A stretch of 62,089 bases of DNA from Verrucomicrobiales bacterium (lineage in GTDB: Bacteria > Verrucomicrobiota > Verrucomicrobiia > Limisphaerales > UBA11320), in contig JAEUHE010000062.1 in the NCBI GenBank assembly GCA_016793885.1, positions 1 through 62,089 on the forward strand, given 5' to 3'. A program made the position numbers and the translations under genes. The notes under the pieces are model-generated. The model did not search any database. It was given only the letters and a program-made list of their open reading frames with translations, and was not told the origin of the DNA. Below are positions 1-6,879 of the stretch, piece by piece; position 1 is the first letter of the stretch, and each line of letters starts with the position of its first letter.

Positions 1-471
1 GCCGAGAAGCTGAAGAATCGCAGCGGAGATGACGTGCGCGTGGGCCGGTTCGCCGGCTTCGATTTGTTTTTGCGTTCCGGTTTCATCGGCGACCCGGATT
101 TGGTGGTGCGCGGCAAAAACAGTTACGCCGCCAAAGTCACCGATACCGCGCTCGGCACGATTCGTTCACTGGAATCAACCGTGCAAGGATTTGAGGAGCG
201 CGGCGTGAAGCTCGAAGGCACGATTGCCGACGCGCAGAAGCGAGCCAAGGAACTCGAAGGCAAGGTCGGTGCCGCGTTTGATCGCGAGGAGCGTTATCAA
301 GAACTTACGCGCCGGCAAAACGAGATCACCGAGAAGCTTGACCTCACGAAGAACCAAGCGTCGAGTCAGGTCGAAGCAGCCTTGCCCGAGGAAACCGCTC
401 AAATAGCAACCGAAAATCACGCCATCAAGGACACCGCTCGGCCCACGCGGCGGTTGTCCATCCGCGTTTGA
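1..471 (+). CDS. C-terminal end of a large plasmid/phage-type helicase-methylase (partial)
   Basis: The frame is open from the first base of the window, so this is the 3' end of a longer gene. The visible 156 residues start A-E-K-L-K-N and run through a GFDLFLRSGF segment, a GKNSYAAKV segment and a charged coiled coil (about residues 50-130). This order (a FDL-like strand, a G-x-x-SY motif, then a long helical tail with repeated E-x-x-x-x-L) is what I know from the C-terminus of the very large SNF2-helicase/N6-methylase proteins of conjugative plasmids and phages. The catalytic domains would lie upstream of the window. It sits outside the tRNA-Gly element that starts at 689, so it may belong to a second, neighbouring mobile region. 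Family assignment is by resemblance only. Confidence 0.6.
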   Translation, partial: AEKLKNRSGDDVRVGRFAGFDLFLRSGFIGDPDLVVRGKNSYAAKVTDTALGTIRSLESTVQGFEERGVKLEGTIADAQKRAKELEGKVGAAFDREERYQELTRRQNEITEKLDLTKNQASSQVEAALPEETAQIATENHAIKDTARPTRRLSIRV

Positions 472-645
472 TTCCCTCCGGTCAAAGGTTGTTCCCGTCC
501 GCCAAAACCCAAATCTCGAAGGGCAGCGTTTTGAGTCGAAAATGGCCTGCTGCGGCCTCGCAAAAAACGATTCGCCCCAAGAAGTCGCTGATTTGGCAAT
601 AACAGCGGATAGGGGTAATCGGAAGGAGTAGTACAACTGAAATTT

Positions 646-665
646 GCTACACTAGCGCTACACTA
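646..665 (+). repeat. Direct repeat GCTACACTA x2 left of attL
   Basis: The 9-mer GCTACACTA occurs at 646-654 and 657-665, 11 bp apart, about 25 bp left of the left attachment site. The spacing matches that of the paired GTTAGCA motifs inside the element. It could be a recombinase arm site of an adjacent element or chance. Confidence 0.35.
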
Positions 666-688
666 ATTCGCAAGTTGTTGATTATCAG

Positions 689-718
689 TGGAGCGGGTGA
701 AGGGAATCGAACCCTCGT
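689..718. repeat. attL: 30-bp duplicate of the tRNA-Gly 3' end
   Basis: This is identical, over 30 bases, to 10286-10315, which encodes the 3' third of tRNA-Gly including CCA. It is preceded one base earlier by TTGATTATCA (678-687); the other copy has the matching palindromic TTGATAATCA at 10273-10282. Reading through it gives the peptide MERVKGIEPS, a known artefact of translating tRNA 3' ends, which falsely lengthens the integrase reading frame. Confidence 0.88.
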
Positions 719-790
719 ATAGATTCCAGGTAAGGCCTCAGTGCAATTCCTTAATAAATAGTCACATACAGACATCGTTGACACCGCTGG

Positions 791-810
791 ACGTTAGCAA
801 TACGTTAGCA
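791..810 (+). promoter_or_regulatory. Paired GTTAGCA motifs, left inner end (putative recombinase arm sites)
   Basis: ACGTTAGCA occurs at 791-799 and 802-810, immediately upstream of the integrase start. The same core GTTAGCA is paired near the right end (10237-10243 and 10250-10256). Pairs of short direct repeats at both inner ends of an element are typical of arm-type integrase or excisionase sites. They could also serve autoregulation of the integrase. Confidence 0.45.
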
Positions 811-813
811 GGC

Positions 814-1944
814 ATGGCCAGTATCCATCGCAGACCGGGTTCCCAGTATTACCACGCCGCTTGGAGAGACTCCTCAGGAAGGTTGAGGATGCAGAGCACC
901 AAGCTAACCGACCGAAGCGCTGCAACGGCCTTCGCCCTGGAGATTGAAAGGACCGAGAAGCTGGCTGGGGCCGGTTCCCTGGTTGAAGCCCAAGCGACGG
1001 CCATCTTGAAGGGTATCCTAGAGAGGGCCGGGGGCGGAGAAACGCTTAGAACCCGCATTACGAGCGAATGGCTGCGCTCCTGGATTGAAGGCAAGGAGGC
1101 GACCAAGTCCACTGCGACCGGCGTTCGTTACAAGCAGATCGTGGAGGAGTTCATCGAGCACCTTGGACACCGAGCCAAGAAGCCGCTCTCAGCAGTCACC
1201 ACCAGAGAGATTCAAGCATTCCTCACGAAGCGAACGGATTCGGGATGCTCTCCCACCACCGTTCAGCTGGACGGCAAGATTCTGAGAACCGCGTTTAACC
1301 GGGCACGGCGAGAAGGATTGATCACCACGAACCCAGCAGAGGCGGTGGAGCTGCCGGAAAGGGATTCAGTGGAGCGCGGAACCTTCACCCCTGCCGAGGT
1401 AAAGATCCTAATTAATGCGGCCAAGGGGGAATGGAAAACGATGATCTACTTGGCCTACTTCACCGGGGCGAGGCTCGGAGACTGCTGCCGGATGGAGTGG
1501 GAATCGGTTGATCTGGCCAAGGGACTTCTCACCTACAAGCAAACCAAGACGGGCAAGACGGTTCTCCTGCCGATCCATCCTCAGCTGCTGACCCACCTGG
1601 AGACCTTGGCCGTCTCAGACAAGGCAGAGAAGTTCGTCATGCCTGGAATGGCTAATAAGGGCCCAGGAGGACGCCATGGCTTGTCTGAAGGCTTCAAGCG
1701 CATCATGGAGAAGGCAGGTGTAGACTTTCAGCAAGTAGACGGTAGCGGCAAGCGCAAGATCTGCCGAAGAACATTTCACGCCCTTCGCCACAGCTTCACC
1801 TCTGTCCTAGCCAATGCTGACGTTGCTCCTGAATTGCGGATGAAGCTTACCGGACATTCATCCCAGTCGGCACATAAGACCTACTCCCACCATGACCTTG
1901 AGACGCTGCGCCGGGCCGTGGACAAGATGCCTCGGATTAGCTGA
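814..1944 (+). CDS. Tyrosine recombinase / phage-type integrase
   Basis: This 376-residue protein catalyses site-specific recombination between the tRNA-Gly att sites. An N-terminal Arm/SAM-like region (about 1-165) precedes a catalytic domain that holds the complete set of active residues: R220 (TGARLGDCCR), a Lys in KTGKTVLLP, H322-x-x-R325 (FHALRHS), H348 (LTGHSS) and nucleophile Y357 (KTYSHHD). I choose ATG 814 because the frame further upstream, to 688, merely reads through attL. Its position next to the left att site, on the end away from the intact tRNA, fits an element-encoded integrase. The GTTAGCA pair directly upstream may couple expression to recombinase binding. The family call is secure; directionality and target choice are inferred from the att sites. 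Confidence 0.95.
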   Translation: MASIHRRPGSQYYHAAWRDSSGRLRMQSTKLTDRSAATAFALEIERTEKLAGAGSLVEAQATAILKGILERAGGGETLRTRITSEWLRSWIEGKEATKSTATGVRYKQIVEEFIEHLGHRAKKPLSAVTTREIQAFLTKRTDSGCSPTTVQLDGKILRTAFNRARREGLITTNPAEAVELPERDSVERGTFTPAEVKILINAAKGEWKTMIYLAYFTGARLGDCCRMEWESVDLAKGLLTYKQTKTGKTVLLPIHPQLLTHLETLAVSDKAEKFVMPGMANKGPGGRHGLSEGFKRIMEKAGVDFQQVDGSGKRKICRRTFHALRHSFTSVLANADVAPELRMKLTGHSSQSAHKTYSHHDLETLRRAVDKMPRIS

Positions 1945-1952
1945 CAAATGCT

Positions 1953-2504
1953 ATGGAAGACAGGCTACCAGACAGACCCACAGTGCAGGAGTTAGCGCTC
2001 CTCGCCGCCACGTTGAAGGCCTCTAAAACTGCAAACGAAATAGAGGATATAGCTTCTGAGGCTTTGACGCTGTGGAGGAAGTGTCGGAAATGCCTGGAGG
2101 AAGACATGTGGGAGCAGGAAGTCCGCGAAATGGAGGAGGAGGACGCACGACGCGACGCGGTTTTCCTCCCGCGTCAGGACTGTCCCCCCATAAAGCGTGA
2201 CCACTTTCTGAAACGGGTCCTTCCTCAGTGCCAAGGACGGACCGCCGAACTGGCTAGAATCGCAAAAGCCTATGTTCGTTGGGATCTAACCAGAAGACTG
2301 GGAGAAACTCCAACCGAGATCGAAATCAGCGAGGGCTATGCGAAATGGCCTGACATGAATAGTTTTCAGGAAGCAAACGAGCAGGCCCTGTTTTTTAAAT
2401 ACTGGCATAGAGGCGTTTTCTTGAAGGCGAGTAAGCGAAGGGCCAGGCCCACGCCCAAAACTTCGCCTCAAAAAAAACTCACCAAAAAAACATTTGGAAG
2501 TTAA
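1953..2504 (+). CDS. Hypothetical protein downstream of integrase
   Basis: This 183-residue protein starts 8 bases after the integrase stop, so it is probably co-transcribed. I do not recognise a family. It is highly charged, with an acidic helical stretch around residues 45-75 (several consecutive Glu/Asp) and a Lys/Arg-rich C-terminus (about 155-183) that could bind nucleic acid. A central W-x-x-x-R-R-L-G-E-T segment could be part of a helical DNA-binding fold. There is no signal peptide or membrane segment. Codon usage resembles the rest of the element and is less GC-rich than the chromosomal genes. It may assist recombination or regulate the integrase, but that rests only on position. Confidence 0.6.
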   Translation: MEDRLPDRPTVQELALLAATLKASKTANEIEDIASEALTLWRKCRKCLEEDMWEQEVREMEEEDARRDAVFLPRQDCPPIKRDHFLKRVLPQCQGRTAELARIAKAYVRWDLTRRLGETPTEIEISEGYAKWPDMNSFQEANEQALFFKYWHRGVFLKASKRRARPTPKTSPQKKLTKKTFGS

Positions 2505-2695
2505 ATCTAGCTGCCGATTCTGCGTAATGCCTACAGCGGCATGTAGAATGAATTTCCCTTAGATGTTAGATGCCGGAGGGTCGCTGTGTTTTGCTGAGAG
2601 GAGTATGTAGTTTGCGGTCTTAGCTCTTCGAAAAGCCAGATTATCCACATGCTATCCATGTGTCGTGAAGTCATTGGACTTCGCTGAACAAACAC

Positions 2696-3064
2696 ATGAC
2701 AAAAGCACAAAAGACCAACTGGCAGTCGGTAGTTGAGAGCAACGATCAAACCGAATGCGAACACATCACAACCTCAATTCTTGCGCGGAAGATTCCGGAA
2801 CCTCCCAAGCGAGTCTCCCTATCGCCATCTGCAAGTGAACTTCAACGGGAGCGAGATAAAGGAATTCCCATTTGGATCCGCGCACCCAAGAGCGGACCGG
2901 AACACTACTCGGGCTTTACACGGTCAAAGCTGTACGAGTTAGCGACCCATGGGCGAATTCGTTCAGTAAGCATTAGGGAACCGGGAAGGATGAAGGGAGT
3001 AAGACTCTTTCACTTGGACAGCATCCTGCGATACGTGGAGGGTTGTGAAATGACGGTTAACTAA
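2696..3064 (+). CDS. Excisionase/AlpA-like helix-turn-helix protein
   Basis: The 122-residue protein has a disordered, polar N-terminus (1-60) and a winged HTH-like segment at about 68-117 (FTRSKLYELATHGRI, then V-R-L-F-H-L-D-S-I-L-R-Y). The pattern of a Ser/Lys-x-x-x-Tyr-x-x-x-x-x-G-x-I helix followed by a strand and a closing 'L(D)SIxRY' helix is that of excisionase/HTH_17 proteins. In integrative elements these direct excision or repress/activate replication genes. It is 16 bases from the small gene at 3081 and heads the run of replication genes, so a role as regulator of that cassette is equally likely. It has an unusually long N-terminal extension compared with typical 60-80 residue excisionases. 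Confidence 0.65.
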   Translation: MTKAQKTNWQSVVESNDQTECEHITTSILARKIPEPPKRVSLSPSASELQRERDKGIPIWIRAPKSGPEHYSGFTRSKLYELATHGRIRSVSIREPGRMKGVRLFHLDSILRYVEGCEMTVN

Positions 3065-3080
3065 TGCCTTTTTGATGCAT

Positions 3081-3239
3081 ATGAGCACCATCTCAACACA
3101 AAGAAAGGCCCCGACCGCTGTTAAGCAAGCCGGGGGTGATACGGGTGATGTCCTACCCTATTGCCAGACTTACCAACTTGCAAGCAAACCCCGCCTAGAC
3201 GATAGAATTCTCGGATTGAAGATCGGGGGTGATAGATGA
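3081..3239 (+). CDS. Small 52-residue protein translationally coupled to the primase-like gene
   Basis: ATG 3081 (or in-frame ATG 3075) opens a 52-residue frame: MSTISTQRKAPTAV at the start, I-L-G-L-K-I-G-G-D-R at the end. Its TGA at 3237-3239 overlaps the ATG of the next gene (3236) as ATGA, and the same type of overlap joins the next two genes. It fills the only gap in an otherwise gap-free run. No family is recognised; it has no membrane segment. The decamer GGGGGTGATA appears twice in it (3132-3141 and 3225-3234), the second serving as a likely ribosome-binding site for the primase gene. The coupling makes me think it is a real gene, though it could be a leader that only delivers ribosomes. 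Confidence 0.5.
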   Translation: MSTISTQRKAPTAVKQAGGDTGDVLPYCQTYQLASKPRLDDRILGLKIGGDR

Positions 3240-4258
3240 CACCTCAGGAACGAGCTTCCCGTTACCTAGCAGCAACACCTCCTGCCATCAGCGGGAGCGG
3301 TGGCCACAATCAAACCTACAGCGTTGCCATCTCTTTAGTGCAGGGCTTCGGACTCACTATCACGGAATCCCTCCCGATCCTTCAGCAATGGAATTCCAAG
3401 TGTCTTCCTCCCTGGAGCGAAGCCGATCTGATTCACAAGCTTCGCGATGCTGAATCCAAGCAAGTGGGCAAACCTCGGGGCTGGCTCCTGGAGAATTCTG
3501 CTTCCAAGGTTACCCTGCCCGCCAGACCAACCAGCCCAGTGGCCAACCAGCCATTGCCCAGAGAGAAAAAGCCATCCAAGGAAGGATGGACTATCGGAAC
3601 CGATGAACAGTTAGGAAGACTCTCGAAAGCTAGACCTTACTCGTTAGAAGGCCTTCAACTGGCAACTACCCGGGGGCTTCTCCTCTTTGGCTCCTACGGG
3701 GGCTACGAGTCCTACGCCGTGACCGACAAGAGCGATTACGTCTTAGAGGCGAGAAGAGTAGATCAAAAGCCTTACCCTGCAACGTTCCACCTGGAAGAGA
3801 GAAAGAGCCATGGAATTGCTGGAACATGGAAGCAATGGCCGGTCGGGATTCTTGAAGCTGCGAAACATGATACAGTCGTCTTAGTGGAGGGCATCCCTGA
3901 CTTTCTAGAAGCGCACTATTTGGCTCAGTGGGAACAAGCCGAGCATTTCTCCAACACTTCCATGCGTTGCGCTATCGTCGCTATGCTAAGCGCTTGCCCT
4001 TATATCACAGAAGAAGCCTTGCCATACTTCCGAGGAAAGAGGATTCGGCTGTTCCCTCATGCAGATAAAGAAGGGGTCAATGGAGCCGCTAAATGGGTGA
4101 AGCAACTTAGGGCTGCGGGAGCGGCCAAGGTCGATCTCTTCGACTTTGGGGCTTATACCAAGCGGGACGATTCCCCTGTGAAAGATCTCTATGACTTTCG
4201 AGACCTACACCCCCGCCACTATAAAGCTGACTCGGAGCTGTGGAGGATCCTGCCATGA
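3236..4258 (+). CDS. PriCT/TOPRIM primase-like replication protein
   Basis: This is a 340-residue protein. Residues 1-75 resemble the PriCT (primase C-terminal-like) helical domain: R-A-S-R-Y-L-A, then G-x-G-G-H-N-x-T-Y-x-V-A and P-P-W-S-E-A-D-L-I-H-K-L-R-D-A. A TOPRIM-like fold follows at about 205-310, with a glutamate motif (VVLVEGIPDFLEA) and an acidic H-A-D-K-E-G motif after RIRLFP, typical of plasmid and phage primases that bind Mg and RNA primers. The ATG overlaps the upstream small gene and its TGA overlaps the helicase ATG, so the three are coupled. No separate AEP-type catalytic domain is visible, so it may be only a primase accessory or a TOPRIM-type primase. It probably primes replication of the excised element. 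Confidence 0.75.
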   Translation: MTPQERASRYLAATPPAISGSGGHNQTYSVAISLVQGFGLTITESLPILQQWNSKCLPPWSEADLIHKLRDAESKQVGKPRGWLLENSASKVTLPARPTSPVANQPLPREKKPSKEGWTIGTDEQLGRLSKARPYSLEGLQLATTRGLLLFGSYGGYESYAVTDKSDYVLEARRVDQKPYPATFHLEERKSHGIAGTWKQWPVGILEAAKHDTVVLVEGIPDFLEAHYLAQWEQAEHFSNTSMRCAIVAMLSACPYITEEALPYFRGKRIRLFPHADKEGVNGAAKWVKQLRAAGAAKVDLFDFGAYTKRDDSPVKDLYDFRDLHPRHYKADSELWRILP

Positions 4259-5316
4259 TCAAGGAAGAGACATCCCAACTGGCAATTGTCCAAAGCGGAA
4301 TCGCTAGTTTGGCACAAGGCCTTCCCAGCCTTGACCACAACCCGTCCACTGCAAGAGAAGTGGAGGAACTAACGCGGATGATGGGCCAGAGTGCTATGAA
4401 TCCAACCTCGCTCGCTCAACTGGAAATCCCCAAGCGTGAACCAATCATTGGCGAGTGGTTCCGAGAGGGAGACCTAGGATTTGTTTTTGCGCCGCGTGGC
4501 TTAGGCAAAACCTGGCTCAGCATGTTAATGGCTCGGAAGTGTGCGGATGGCCACGGTTCATGCGGGCTCTGGACAGTACACAGGACCAAAAAAGTCCTCT
4601 ACGTTGACGGTGAGATGCCGCTCGATTCGATGTTGGAGAGAGATAGGTTAATTGCTTCCCTGCCCTCGGAGAATCTCACATTCCTCCAGCACGAAGCCTT
4701 CTTTCACCAGCATGGAAGGGTTCTTAATCTCAGCGACCCAACGACTCAGCAGGCGCTTCTCGCGCATTGTCAGGCCAACGGTGTTGAGATCCTGATCCTG
4801 GACAATCTCAGCTGTCTGTTCTCCGGCGTTAAGGAGAATGATGCTGATGCTTGGGAGCTTGTCCTCCCTTGGCTGCTAACGCTGCGACGGAACCGGATTG
4901 CGGTGGTGATTGTCGCCCACGCCGGAAGAAACGGTCAAATGCGTGGAACCTCCCGCCGGGAGGATGCTGCTTTTTGGGTCATCCAGCTTAGCGAGGTGGC
5001 GGATGCAGCATCCCCTAAGACCGGGGCTCGTTTCGTCTCCAAGTTCATCAAGAATCGGAACGGGACCGAGGAAGCATGCCCAAGCTACCAGTGGGAGTTT
5101 ACGACAAAGCCAACATTGGACGAGGTGGAAGTCCGGTGTGCCATCGTCTCCCCGCTAGACCAACTTGTGGGATGGGTTAGAGACGGGTTAAGCAGCGCAA
5201 GCGACATAGCGGTGGAGATGGGAGTCAGTAAGGGACAGGTTAGCAAATTGGCCAAGCAAGCGATCGAGCGAGGATTAATCCGGAAGGAGGCCCGCGAGTA
5301 CCTCCCCTGCCCTTGA
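4255..5316 (+). CDS. RepA-like hexameric replicative helicase (AAA_25 type)
   Basis: The likely start is ATG 4255, which overlaps the upstream TGA and follows a good GGAGG at 4242-4246; a GTG at 4240 is also in frame but lacks that spacing. The 353-residue protein is a RecA-fold ATPase with a Walker A (FAPRGLGKTWLS), a DGEMP motif (residues about 119-124), a Walker B (VEILILDNLS) and a sensor-like IVAHAGRNG. The final 50 residues form a winged-helix (A-S-D-I-A-V-E-M-G-V-S-K-G-Q-V-S-K-L-A) that could bind the origin. RepA-type proteins of broad-host plasmids and satellites unwind the origin as hexamers. The TGGAAACGA cluster lies directly downstream and is the natural candidate target. Confidence 0.85.
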   Translation: MIKEETSQLAIVQSGIASLAQGLPSLDHNPSTAREVEELTRMMGQSAMNPTSLAQLEIPKREPIIGEWFREGDLGFVFAPRGLGKTWLSMLMARKCADGHGSCGLWTVHRTKKVLYVDGEMPLDSMLERDRLIASLPSENLTFLQHEAFFHQHGRVLNLSDPTTQQALLAHCQANGVEILILDNLSCLFSGVKENDADAWELVLPWLLTLRRNRIAVVIVAHAGRNGQMRGTSRREDAAFWVIQLSEVADAASPKTGARFVSKFIKNRNGTEEACPSYQWEFTTKPTLDEVEVRCAIVSPLDQLVGWVRDGLSSASDIAVEMGVSKGQVSKLAKQAIERGLIRKEAREYLPCP

Positions 5317-5327
5317 ATACGCTTCGC

Positions 5328-5507
5328 CTCGTTTCTTGTTTCCCTCCCTAGGCGTGGAAACGGGAAACGAATGGAAACGAAACTGGAAACGAAACCGTTT
5401 CCAGGGTTTCAAAACCTCCAATCGTTGGTCTTTTTCAATACTCCTGGAAACGAGCGTAAAAAAGGCTTTGGAAACGAAAGGCAGATTCCGAGGCTTCCTC
5501 GTTTCCA
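5328..5507. repeat. Iteron-like cluster (TGGAAACGA) after the helicase gene, putative origin
   Basis: TGGAAACG(A) or its complement occurs at 5355, 5372, 5384, 5396 (reverse), 5445, 5469 and 5499 (reverse). Degenerate copies (GGGAAACGA at 5362-5370; CGTTTC near 5330) bring the total to about nine in 180 bp. Spacing between the first four is 12-17 bp, close to a helical turn or 1.5 turns. The clustering next to a primase/helicase operon, with an A/T-rich stretch (5430-5465), is what an iteron origin looks like. An alternative is an operator for the replication operon. The whole gene-free stretch is 5317-5724; I see nothing else in 5510-5724. Confidence 0.65.
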
Positions 5508-5724
5508 GAGGTGCAATCGTAAGAGATTCCCGGAGGTGAGGCTGTGAGGCGTTTTGACCGCCACCTCAACCCAAAGTAGCCCAGGTAGGACATGACGCGT
5601 CCTAGGCCTTACCACGGAGCAAATTAAAGGGGTTTAGCAGGCAGTGCCAAACCAGGTGAGGGGAAACCTTCTATTCCTGCAACTTCCGCGCGCTTTGGGT
5701 GTAGCACTTTACCTCCTAGACGGG

Positions 5725-6183
5725 TTAATACCCCAACTGCTTAGCAGCCCAAACCATTAACTTCATGTCCTTGTTTAGCCCATACGTTCCGGGAACCTTC
5801 GCCAATGCCTCTTTCTGCCTACGCGCTCTAGCCGGGGCACCCTGCTTCCTCCACCTTCTCAGTTGAGGCGGTTGAGGTGGCCAGCCATGGAGCTTGGCTT
5901 TCTCCCTCTTGAGCGCCCAGCTTTGCCACAAGTCGGGATGCTGAGCTTTCAAGCCGAGGTATTCTGTCCAAGAGATTTTACAAGCCGCTGCAACAATGCC
6001 CTCCTTGTTGCGATTGATCGGCTCTTCCAAGGGTGTTTGCCTATAAAGCTTCCAACATAACAACCGAACTCTTCGCATTCCGGAAGTGCGCCATTTCTGT
6101 TTGAGAGCCGGATTATTCTCCTCCGAGGTTAACGCTTCGGAAACATCCATAAGTCTGAGAGGCTTCACAAATACAGGGAACAA
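5725..6183 (-). CDS. Small basic protein of unknown function
   Basis: This 152-residue frame is on the strand opposite to the replication genes and separated from them by the iteron-like cluster. An internal ATG at 6150 gives MDVSEALTSEEN, an equally good start. It is rich in Lys, Arg and Trp (nine Trp, such as W-x-x-W-A-L-K-R-E-K and W-P-P-Q-P-P-Q-L-R-R-W-R), suggesting nucleic-acid binding. I do not recognise a family. A Pro-rich hinge near residues 100-107 separates two helical halves. It could be an element regulator or a chance frame; size and lack of a competing frame favour a gene. Confidence 0.4.
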   Translation of the reverse strand: MFPVFVKPLRLMDVSEALTSEENNPALKQKWRTSGMRRVRLLCWKLYRQTPLEEPINRNKEGIVAAACKISWTEYLGLKAQHPDLWQSWALKREKAKLHGWPPQPPQLRRWRKQGAPARARRQKEALAKVPGTYGLNKDMKLMVWAAKQLGY

Positions 6184-6246
6184 TGTGGCTAGAATAAAAA
6201 GATGCAGAATGTCAGGCCGTTTCCGAGGATCTGGCGTACAGGCTAA

Positions 6247-6879
6247 CTAGCGTTGTGGGTCAAAGAGGCGGCGCAGCCAACTTGCGAAGACATCGACTTC
6301 AGGCACATCCGTATTTAGAAACCTGGCCCTGATCGCCGTCCCAAATGGTCTACCCGGCTCCTCCTGCCAAGCTAGCCAGGTATGGATTAATGCTTTCGGT
6401 CTATCCAGATCACTGAACCGAACCTCCTCGTTAGGGATGCCAACCAGGCAGGACTTCGCGTAATCCCACAAACGCGCGGACGGAACCATGAAACGCAGGA
6501 AATCTTCGAGAATCCCTTTGGAAGAATTGTCGGGCATCAGCCATACCCCTACGCGAGGGAGATAGGATCGTTGAGGGGGTAGCAAAATTGTTCCACTCAA
6601 ATCAGGTTCGTTCGGCACCATATCGAATCCCGCCCCTTCCAGCCTAGCTTTCAACGCCGCCCAACTTGCAGCCGTACTGGTATCGCAATCGATGATCACG
6701 CCTAGGGAATCAATGTCGCTTCCCTTTAGAAAAACTGGCAGGACATTCAGCAATCTCTCAATTCCTTGTTGCTCCTTGATGGCGGGAGTCGTGATGCCTT
6801 TTCGCACACAAATGGCGTCGAGAACATTGACTTCATCCTTGCCCTCGACGAGCAGCACATGTTTGCTTTGCATTCTCAT
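6247..6879 (-). CDS. TOPRIM (DUF3226-like) nuclease subunit of ATPase/TOPRIM pair
   Basis: This 210-residue protein opens with a TOPRIM glutamate motif (KHVLLVEGKDEVNVLDA, residues 6-22) and continues with a DxD motif in LGVIIDCDTSTAASW (residues about 59-73). This is the metal-binding pair of OLD-type nucleases. The middle segment with TILLPPQ, R-V-G-V-W-L-M-P-D-N and G-I-L-E-D-F-L is the pattern I associate with DUF3226. Its ATG overlaps the TGA of the upstream ATPase by four bases, so translation is coupled and the two products probably form one complex. Together they add up to about 592 residues, the size of a single-chain OLD nuclease. Anti-phage function is inferred from this resemblance and from location on a mobile element. 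Confidence 0.8.
   Translation of the reverse strand: MRMQSKHVLLVEGKDEVNVLDAICVRKGITTPAIKEQQGIERLLNVLPVFLKGSDIDSLGVIIDCDTSTAASWAALKARLEGAGFDMVPNEPDLSGTILLPPQRSYLPRVGVWLMPDNSSKGILEDFLRFMVPSARLWDYAKSCLVGIPNEEVRFSDLDRPKALIHTWLAWQEEPGRPFGTAIRARFLNTDVPEVDVFASWLRRLFDPQR

Noticed and set aside
688-813. N-terminal extension of the integrase (MERVKGIEPS...)
   Set aside because: It is a translation of the duplicated tRNA-Gly 3' end and the DNA between attL and the real ATG at 814.
5328-5507. CRISPR array reading of the TGGAAACGA repeats
   Set aside because: The units are only 8-9 bases, in both orientations, with irregular spacing and no cas genes; iterons fit better.
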